Positions 6,207 to 10,804 of a DNA stretch of 10,804 nucleotides are shown here, piece by piece (the stretch's first letter is position 1; each line of letters starts with the position of its first letter). A program made the translations under genes and the position numbers. The stretch spans positions 1 through 10,804 of the forward strand of contig DAHXNM010000170.1 of NCBI GenBank assembly GCA_027365375.1, read 5' to 3'. The notes beneath the pieces are model-generated. The model had not been told where the DNA came from, searched no databases, and was given only the letters and a program-made list of their open reading frames with translations. Origin of the DNA: Ferrimicrobium sp. (GTDB lineage: Bacteria; Actinomycetota; Acidimicrobiia; Acidimicrobiales; Acidimicrobiaceae).

Positions 6207-6905
6207 CTAAGTTGGCCGGCTTCCTACGATCCGAAGCGCAGCGCATGCGGCGCCAAAACCGTTATCGATTCCCATCACCATCAACCCTTGCGAGCATGAA
6301 GCGAGCATCGAGGCCATGGCGGTCTCTCCTCCGCGGGCGACACCATAGCCAACAGAGGTTGGCACGCCGATCACTGGCTGTGCCACCGATGCAGCGACCA
6401 CGGTCGCGAGTGCTCCTTCGAACCCAGCGAGCACGATGTACACCTCAGCATCGGAGGTCTCGTCGAGCGCGACCAGCGTGCGCTCGAGAGCGCTCACACC
6501 ACAGTCGAGGATGAGGTGGGAGTTCACTCCAAGTGCAGTCAGTACTGCCTGTGCCTCAAGTGCCATAACGCGATCCGAGGACCCGGCCGCCAGGATCGCC
6601 ACCCGCTTTGGCCCAGTCATCGCCACTGGGCGGGCAACTAGCGTAACGTATGGGCCTCCCTCTGCGATCGGGGGGAATGCGAGCCAGTCTGCACGGTCAG
6701 CGATGAGTCCCCAACGCATTGGGTCGAGTCGGGTGATCAGCACCGGCCCTTCGCCCTCGAGAGCGAATTCAATCATCTCAACGAGGGCGGCATCTGCCTT
6801 GCCAGCGGCAAATATCGCCTCCGGGATCCCAATCCTCGCCTTGCGCCCAGCATCGAACCAACCGAACTCACCACGACGGAGTCCGCCTGTCGGATTTTCA
6901 TTCAC
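6207..6905 (-). CDS. larB: nickel-pincer cofactor biosynthesis protein LarB (NaAD carboxylase/hydrolase)
   Basis: LarB starts NPN cofactor synthesis by carboxylating nicotinic acid adenine dinucleotide at C5 of the pyridinium ring and cleaving off AMP. Its C-terminal half is PurE-like. In its 232 residues I see ARIGIPEAIFAAGK (23-36); ILAAGSSDRVMALEA (104-118; AGTSD in many homologues); VLAGFEGALATVVA (158-171); the signature VPTSVGYGVARGG (181-193); and GIDNGFGAACAA (212-223). These are the conserved blocks of the family. The start is GTG at 6903-6905, where TAGGCT plus six bases precede it and no purine-rich Shine-Dalgarno is present. It is first in an apparent larB-larC-reductase operon and divergent from pheA by 44 bp. 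larE (the sulfur-donating enzyme) and a larA-type apoenzyme are not in the window. Confidence 0.95.
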   Translation of the reverse strand: MNENPTGGLRRGEFGWFDAGRKARIGIPEAIFAAGKADAALVEMIEFALEGEGPVLITRLDPMRWGLIADRADWLAFPPIAEGGPYVTLVARPVAMTGPKRVAILAAGSSDRVMALEAQAVLTALGVNSHLILDCGVSALERTLVALDETSDAEVYIVLAGFEGALATVVAASVAQPVIGVPTSVGYGVARGGETAMASMLASCSQGLMVMGIDNGFGAACAALRIVGSRPT

Positions 6906-6911
6906 AGTTTG

Positions 6912-6917
6912 AGCCTA
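6912..6917 (-). promoter_or_regulatory. Candidate -10 element of a leaderless larB promoter
   Basis: TAGGCT on the minus strand, then CAAACT, then GTG of larB: a TANNNT hexamer exactly six bases before the start codon. The GG in it is the only Shine-Dalgarno-like sequence and is weak. No clear -35 hexamer. Confidence 0.6.
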
Positions 6918-6937
6918 CCGGGCGGCATGACTCCGGC

Positions 6938-6943
6938 TAGTCT
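6938..6943 (+). promoter_or_regulatory. Candidate -10 element of a leaderless pheA promoter
   Basis: TAGTCT, then CCTCGT, then ATG of pheA at 6950: again TANNNT plus six bases plus start codon. The sequence just before the ATG is pyrimidine-rich and contains no Shine-Dalgarno. It sits 20 bp from the opposing larB -10. Confidence 0.65.
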
Positions 6944-6949
6944 CCTCGT

Positions 6950-7888
6950 ATGGACGAACCTCATCTAGTGCGAATCGCATACCTAGGGCCAGCTGGCACC
7001 TTTACAGAAGAGGCGCTGATCGAGTTCATGGGAACGCGACCCTACGATGGCATCCCACATCCAACCATCGAAGATGTTCTCACCGACGTAGTTACTGGCA
7101 ACTGTGACTACGGCTTTGTGCCGATCGAAAATTCAATCGAGGGTACGGTAACTCCAACTCTGGATGCAATGATCTTTCGCTTTCGACTCCAAATCTACGC
7201 AGAATACATACTCCCAGTCCGACAGCAGCTCATCGCGGCCAAGGGAGCACGGCTAGAAGACATTCACGCCGTCTACTCGTACGCACATGCCCTTGCGCAG
7301 GTGGGTCGGTTCCTTCGTGATCGACTCCCCAGAGCCGGACTCCATCACACCGACTCTACCGCCGAGGCAGTTCGGCTTGTTGCCGACGCAAAATCAGGCA
7401 AGATCGCGGCGATCGGACCAAAGAGAGCAGCCGAACTCTATGGACTTGATGTGCTCATCGCCGACATCGATGACCATGCAGCCAACTCCACTCGCTTTCT
7501 GCTGCTCAACAACGACACCATTCCACGACCTACCGGCGACGACAAGACGAGCATCGTCTGCTTCCAAGTCGAGGATCGGCCAGGCTCCCTTCTCTCTATC
7601 TTGGCTGAGATTGCCTCACGAGGGATCAACCTCACCAAGCTCGAGTCTCGTCCCACCAAGACCGGTATCGGAATCTACTGCTTCGCGATCGACTTCGACG
7701 GACACATTGCCGACCAGCATGTCCAAGAGGTGATCAGCGACCTGAATCGCTACCTTGGTCACGTGAAGTTCCTCGGATCATATCCGGCCTTCGTAAATCA
7801 GAAACACCCTTCAGAGGCGAGTTCCACGATCGACCCATTAGTTAGCGAACTTCTCGGGCAGATCGAGTCATCCTACCTAACCCAATGA
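6950..7888 (+). CDS. pheA: prephenate dehydratase with C-terminal ACT domain
   Basis: PheA converts prephenate to phenylpyruvate in phenylalanine synthesis and is normally feedback-regulated by phenylalanine through its ACT domain. In its 312 residues the prephenate dehydratase domain runs from about 8 to 190: IAYLGPAGTFTEEAL (9-23), GFVPIENSIEGTV (55-67), and the catalytic-site motif NSTRF (179-183). The ACT domain covers about 200-280, with RPGSLLSILAEIASRGINL (210-228) and the Phe-binding KLESRP (230-235). There is no chorismate mutase domain; it is monofunctional as in other actinobacteria. One oddity is that the stretch normally reading HPQALAQ or HPHAWAQ is YAHALAQ here (111-117), so the usual His-Pro is missing. 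ATG at 6950 fits homology and has the leaderless signature. No partner gene adjoins it; tRNA-Ser(TGA) follows after 57 bp with its own promoter. Confidence 0.96.
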   Translation: MDEPHLVRIAYLGPAGTFTEEALIEFMGTRPYDGIPHPTIEDVLTDVVTGNCDYGFVPIENSIEGTVTPTLDAMIFRFRLQIYAEYILPVRQQLIAAKGARLEDIHAVYSYAHALAQVGRFLRDRLPRAGLHHTDSTAEAVRLVADAKSGKIAAIGPKRAAELYGLDVLIADIDDHAANSTRFLLLNNDTIPRPTGDDKTSIVCFQVEDRPGSLLSILAEIASRGINLTKLESRPTKTGIGIYCFAIDFDGHIADQHVQEVISDLNRYLGHVKFLGSYPAFVNQKHPSEASSTIDPLVSELLGQIESSYLTQ

Positions 7889-7906
7889 CGTAAGAGGCTC
7901 ACTGCG

Positions 7907-7936
7907 TTGTCAGTGCACTCTGGGCTCTAGTATGTT
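7907..7936 (+). promoter_or_regulatory. Promoter of tRNA-Ser(TGA)
   Basis: TTGTCA (-35, 7907-7912) and TATGTT (-10, 7931-7936) are separated by 18 bp. Transcription would start near 7943, only a few bases before the mature tRNA 5' end at 7946. This is the best consensus-like sigma-70-type promoter in the window. Confidence 0.7.
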
Positions 7937-7945
7937 TTCTCACGC

Positions 7946-8032
7946 GGAGGGATGGCAGAGCGGACGAATGCGAAGCACTTGAAATGCTTTGGGCCACAAG
8001 CCTCGTGGGTTCGAATCCTACTCCCTCCGCCA
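7946..8032 (+). tRNA. tRNA-Ser(TGA), CCA encoded
   Basis: A class II cloverleaf folds cleanly. The acceptor GGAGGGA (7946-7952) pairs perfectly with TCCCTCC (8022-8028). The anticodon stem AAGCA/TGCTT surrounds loop CTTGAAA, giving anticodon TGA (reads UCA and other UCN codons). A long serine-type variable arm follows. The T arm is GTGGG-TTCGAAT-CCTAC with one G-U. The discriminator is G at 8029, and CCA is encoded at 8030-8032, unlike the other tRNA-Ser in this window. Confidence 0.97.
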
Positions 8033-8078
8033 CTCATCCTCAATTACCTTGCCGTCACATTCATCCATCACAGAATGC

Positions 8079-8114
8079 AAAAACAAGCGGCCGCGCAGGT
8101 CTCCCCGCGCAGCC
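8079..8114 (-). terminator. Intrinsic terminator of the S53 peptidase gene
   Basis: On the minus strand, GGCTGCGC (8107-8114) pairs with GCGCGGCC (8089-8096), an 8-bp GC-rich stem with one G-U and a 10-nt loop. GCTTGTTTTT follows, a good U tract. It lies about 30 bases after the peptidase stop at 8145 and separates it from the convergent tRNA-Ser(TGA). Confidence 0.8.
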
Positions 8115-8144
8115 ACTTGCCTAAGTTAATCCTCTATGAGGCTT

Positions 8145-10316
8145 CTACCGTGCTCCGGGACCTGTGGGCGCTCCGGGACCTGAAACTGCGGCGAAGCTAG
8201 CATACAACTTGGATAGGTTGGCATAGCCAAGTCCAGATCCAGGATTGTAGATTGCTCCAGAGGTGCCTGTGTAGTAGTCGTTGGTGTTGGTGAACTCACC
8301 AGTGATGGTCAGCGACTTCCCATGATTACGGCCCGAATAATAGTTTGGGCCGCCGTACACAGTGCTCGAATCCAACGGGTGGAACGGCGAGTTACTGGAG
8401 GTCGCAAACCGATAGATATTCGGGTTCCAGAAGCCTATACGATGACCCAACGCACTCTCGTAATCAGCGGTCACAGCATTGAGCTGTGGACCGATGAAGC
8501 TCGTCCCGCCAAAGTCAACATTATTAGATCCAAAAGCCGCCTTGAACTGCGTATCATAGGCGACATATCCAGTCTGTGGATCAGCATTGAAGGCCACGTC
8601 AGGAGTAGCTCGGTACCCAGCGTTGATGCCAGTACTAAGGTTTGGAGCTGGATTCAACGTAAAGCCAGTCGGCAGACTCAGAGTTGTCGGTGGTATCTGC
8701 TGATAATCGGTAGGATTAATAAACTCGTAAGCAGAGTAACTACTGGCACTGATTCCACTCTGATAGGACGGATTTCGAAACAGAACGCTGTACCCGCCTC
8801 CTGAACCGCCGATATTTCCCGCTGCCGCCGCCGTCTCGTTAGGCGATCCCAACGCAAGGTACATAGGCCACAGATAGTCCCAGCCCCAGGTCATCTGCTT
8901 CGGGATATTCACCTCTTCATAACCCGTAGTCTTAACCGTACCACTTTTGCTGGTCTTTGTGATCGGATAGACCTGGCTTCCTGGAAGGGTGGTGCCACCG
9001 ACCGCGGTCACGTACGGAGAGTCTTCAGGGTTGTCGACGCCGAGGTTATAGGTACCGATATCCCCAGTTGGGTCGTAGGCCCCCTGATCTCCCGATGAGA
9101 CGAAGTCAGACTGTCCCTGTGCTGCAGACTCTAGAAAGGCCTGGTTGAATGCGGCGGCGTAACCTGGGGATTCTTGCGCTGCAGCCACCGTGTACTGGAT
9201 GGCCGTCTCCGACTCACCCCAGCTCGCCGAGAGCGAACCGGCGACATTTTGGCTCGCTCCTTGGTAGAAGGCGTCGACGAAGCCATAATCAGTGTTCGGT
9301 GCTTGATAGACCACGATCTTGGCCTGTGGGGCGATAGATCCGGATTGCTCCACATCAATAGTGGTCTCATCAGAGCCGTTGTTAAGGCTCACCGCACCAG
9401 CACCACCATCAACATTGACTAACGTCAGTCGATTCGGAAGAACAGCAATATGGGCCACATGCTTCCAAAAGTAGATCGGATCACTCGGATTCACACTTGC
9501 TAGGGTGACGATACCCATCGTCTGCCCTTGGCCCTGCGACCCGGTGTTCAGCAGCGAGGTCAGGTGGTAATCCTTCTCGAACGCCTGCGGCAACTGCGAT
9601 GTTGGAGCAGTTCCAGTCGGGATAGTTCCACCAGTCACTGTCGTAGACCCCGGTGCAGCCTGCGTCTTTCCTGGAACCGAGAGTGACTCATAGGGTGCGT
9701 AGTTGGTGAGACCCAATACAGCTTCGATGTTACCAGCAAGGCTCGCCGGCAACTGTGGATTATCAGGCGTAGCAAACACCTGTTGCACGTGGGAAGTGGG
9801 TCCTCCTGGTACACCTGGACCTCCGGGCGACGCAATAGCGGATGCAGGCACTTGGTAATTATTGAAGAGTACAGACAGCGCATTCTGATACTGAGCCGCA
9901 GTACCCTGCGAAGTCACGTCCAACATATCTTTCATCACCTGCGCATGAATACCAAACGAACCAAGGTAGGAGATCAGCTGTTGTACGTACTGTGGGGTCT
10001 GACCGTACTGTTGCGCAAACTGCATTGGCGTCAAATACGGACCAGTCCAACCTGCCTCGACCTTATTTTGAAGTGCGGTAATGTTGCGGCCCTTCAAGAC
10101 GAAGGACACACGCATCTGGGTGGCACCCGCCGTCGTGCCAGTGGGCGTGGACTTAGCTGCGATTGCAGGTGCTAAGCCACCAGGTACAGTCACCTTTGGC
10201 GCCGGTGCTTGCGCTGCGGTCAGTGACGTCGCTGGCGATGCCATCGCCATCGTCGCGATTCCCAGAACACCCGCCGCGCCAAGCGTGACAGCATGCCGTG
10301 TACACCTCTTCTTCAA
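8145..10316 (-). CDS. secreted S53 family peptidase (sedolisin/kumamolisin-like) with propeptide
   Basis: This is a serine-carboxyl peptidase; the family is typically active at acid pH and self-activates by cutting off an N-terminal propeptide. The 723 residues start with a basic end (MKKR) and a hydrophobic stretch to about residue 37, a signal peptide for export. Residues about 65-200 resemble the pro-kumamolisin activation domain (ALQNKVEA, LTPMQFAQQYG). The catalytic domain begins near 240. E317 and D321 form the E-x3-D pair; SASWGESE (363-370), VSSGDQGA with oxyanion-type D410, and GGTSFIGPQ with nucleophile S606 are present. A segment of about 50 residues (450-505) before GGSGGGYSV looks like an insertion. 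The calcium-site region at the C terminus (670-700) lacks expected Asp residues, having YNPGSGLG where many members have a D. The start is TTG at 10314-10316, with GAGGGG six bases upstream. It probably scavenges peptides outside the cell. Confidence 0.94.
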   Translation of the reverse strand: MKKRCTRHAVTLGAAGVLGIATMAMASPATSLTAAQAPAPKVTVPGGLAPAIAAKSTPTGTTAGATQMRVSFVLKGRNITALQNKVEAGWTGPYLTPMQFAQQYGQTPQYVQQLISYLGSFGIHAQVMKDMLDVTSQGTAAQYQNALSVLFNNYQVPASAIASPGGPGVPGGPTSHVQQVFATPDNPQLPASLAGNIEAVLGLTNYAPYESLSVPGKTQAAPGSTTVTGGTIPTGTAPTSQLPQAFEKDYHLTSLLNTGSQGQGQTMGIVTLASVNPSDPIYFWKHVAHIAVLPNRLTLVNVDGGAGAVSLNNGSDETTIDVEQSGSIAPQAKIVVYQAPNTDYGFVDAFYQGASQNVAGSLSASWGESETAIQYTVAAAQESPGYAAAFNQAFLESAAQGQSDFVSSGDQGAYDPTGDIGTYNLGVDNPEDSPYVTAVGGTTLPGSQVYPITKTSKSGTVKTTGYEEVNIPKQMTWGWDYLWPMYLALGSPNETAAAAGNIGGSGGGYSVLFRNPSYQSGISASSYSAYEFINPTDYQQIPPTTLSLPTGFTLNPAPNLSTGINAGYRATPDVAFNADPQTGYVAYDTQFKAAFGSNNVDFGGTSFIGPQLNAVTADYESALGHRIGFWNPNIYRFATSSNSPFHPLDSSTVYGGPNYYSGRNHGKSLTITGEFTNTNDYYTGTSGAIYNPGSGLGYANLSKLYASFAAVSGPGAPTGPGAR

Positions 10317-10322
10317 TTTGAC

Positions 10323-10328
10323 CCCCTC
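10323..10328 (-). promoter_or_regulatory. Shine-Dalgarno deciding the TTG start of the S53 peptidase
   Basis: GAGGGG on the minus strand lies six bases before TTG at 10314-10316. The TTG is followed by the Lys-Lys-Arg end of the signal peptide, and no ATG or GTG gives an equally good signal sequence. Unlike dnaX, larB and pheA, this gene is therefore leadered. Confidence 0.7.
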
Positions 10329-10429
10329 ATAGGATAGCTACTCGACCAGTGATCGAGACCAACACAGCGTCAACTAGAGACGCTTATCGAATCGTAGCAA
10401 ACTTGGAGAGCCTAAGTTGGCAATTGACT

Positions 10430-10448
10430 AGAAAAACGCAACTTTTCT
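10430..10448 (-). terminator. Weak possible terminator after the HisRS-family gene
   Basis: On the minus strand, AGAAAA pairs with TTTTCT around GTTGCGT, about 27 bases after the stop at 10475. The stem is only six AT-rich pairs and the T run is part of it, so termination would be inefficient. The whole 10317-10474 gap holds no gene that I can support; it contains this element, a small hairpin at 10400-10418 and probably the peptidase promoter, which I could not place. Confidence 0.25.
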
Positions 10449-10474
10449 TGTTCGTATTCTCATAAAAGCCCGAA

Positions 10475-10804
10475 CTACTGTATCAGGAGCCTCGGAGCTT
10501 CGTCGACTCCAACCGTGAAGTGATAGAAGCTGTCGACCGACCCCTCCGCCTTCAGCTCCTCTGCTGACAAGGCAATACGCTTCATCGGCGATCGCGCACC
10601 ACTCTGGTGGGCCAACAAAGTCACGAGATAGCCCTCCCTGCGAAAATGACGGGCCTTGCTCAACGCCTCTGCGGTCTGGTGGTCTGGCTCAAAGATCACA
10701 GTTAACCGTCGCGCTCCAGTCTCACGCAACAGTCCAAGCTCCTCCACCAGACCAACGACTCGCTCAAAACCGAGCGAGACTCCGCAGGCGGGAGTATCGG
10801 TACC
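10475..10804 (-). CDS. histidyl-tRNA synthetase family protein (HisS, or HisZ-like), C-terminal part
   Basis: The frame is open from the window edge to TAG at 10475-10477, about 109 codons, so the N-terminal three quarters are missing. The visible part begins with TPACGVSLGFERVVGLVEEL, which matches class II synthetase motif 3 of the HisS family (pattern TPAxGFALGxERL, with the motif-3 Arg). A C-terminal anticodon-binding-like region follows, with RRLTVIFEP, ALSKARHFRREGYLV and MKRIALSAEELKAEG. That region diverges from ordinary HisS, where a conserved VKDLxTGEQ-like end is usual. It could therefore be the paralogue HisZ, the regulatory subunit of ATP phosphoribosyltransferase, or a divergent HisS. 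The missing part, with the histidine-binding motifs, would decide. GTG at 10745-10747 is internal. Confidence 0.65.
   Translation of the reverse strand, partial: GTDTPACGVSLGFERVVGLVEELGLLRETGARRLTVIFEPDHQTAEALSKARHFRREGYLVTLLAHQSGARSPMKRIALSAEELKAEGSVDSFYHFTVGVDEAPRLLIQ

Noticed and set aside
7952..8200. An 82-codon plus-strand frame starting inside tRNA-Ser(TGA).
   Set aside because: Its first third is tRNA sequence, and it runs through the peptidase terminator into antisense coding DNA.
8322..8804. A 160-codon plus-strand frame opposite the S53 peptidase.
   Set aside because: It lies wholly antisense to a gene with intact catalytic motifs, and has no recognisable domain.
10371..10430. 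TTGACG and TTGCCA hexamers upstream of the peptidase, as possible -35 elements.
   Set aside because: Neither has a reasonable -10 hexamer at 16-18 bp in the direction of the gene, so I did not call a promoter.
10799..10804. GGTACC restriction-type palindrome exactly at the window end.
   Set aside because: A single six-base palindrome is expected by chance, and the HisRS-family reading frame continues through it; no sign of a cloning junction.

Overview
The window looks like chromosomal DNA from an actinobacterium of moderate GC. My best guess is the class Acidimicrobiia (acidophilic, iron-oxidising relatives), but this is inference. It rests on the actinobacterial-style SRP RNA immediately upstream of dnaX, the leaderless TANNNT promoters, a crotonyl-CoA carboxylase/reductase gene, and a large secreted S53 (sedolisin/kumamolisin-type, usually acid-active) peptidase. 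No mobile element, prophage, CRISPR array or toxin-antitoxin pair was recognised. No gene-free gap exceeds about 160 bases.

Layout. Bases 1-921 (+) carry the 3' end of ccr, overlapping a methylmalonyl/ethylmalonyl-CoA epimerase gene; together these are ethylmalonyl-CoA or C4-C5 acyl-CoA functions. Convergent to them, two bases away, is the minus-strand dnaX-recR pair (924-3551), for replication clamp loading and recombinational repair. The usual ybaB/ebfC gene between these two is absent. Upstream of dnaX lie regulatory-looking DNA (a 17-bp tandem repeat and an imperfect palindrome at the promoter) and the small SRP RNA gene ffs (3634-3763, -). Divergent from ffs is tRNA-Ser(GGA). Bases 4055-6905 (-) form the operon larB-larC-aldo/keto reductase. 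LarB and LarC are the NaAD carboxylase and the nickel-inserting enzyme of nickel-pincer nucleotide (NPN) cofactor synthesis; larE and larA are not in view. Divergent from larB by 44 bp is pheA (prephenate dehydratase with ACT domain), followed by tRNA-Ser(TGA) with its own strong promoter. Convergent to that, behind a clear intrinsic terminator, is the 723-residue secreted S53 peptidase (8145-10316, -). The window ends inside a histidyl-tRNA synthetase-family gene (10475-10804, -).

Functional links. Most of this is ordinary housekeeping and metabolism. The best non-obvious signal is in transcription starts. dnaX, larB and pheA lack Shine-Dalgarno sequences, and each has a TANNNT hexamer followed by exactly six bases and then the start codon, as expected for leaderless mRNAs. 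The genes internal to operons (recR, the reductase) and the peptidase have clear ribosome-binding sites instead. I do not see a convincing new multi-gene system; the larBC-reductase operon is the closest to an open functional question.
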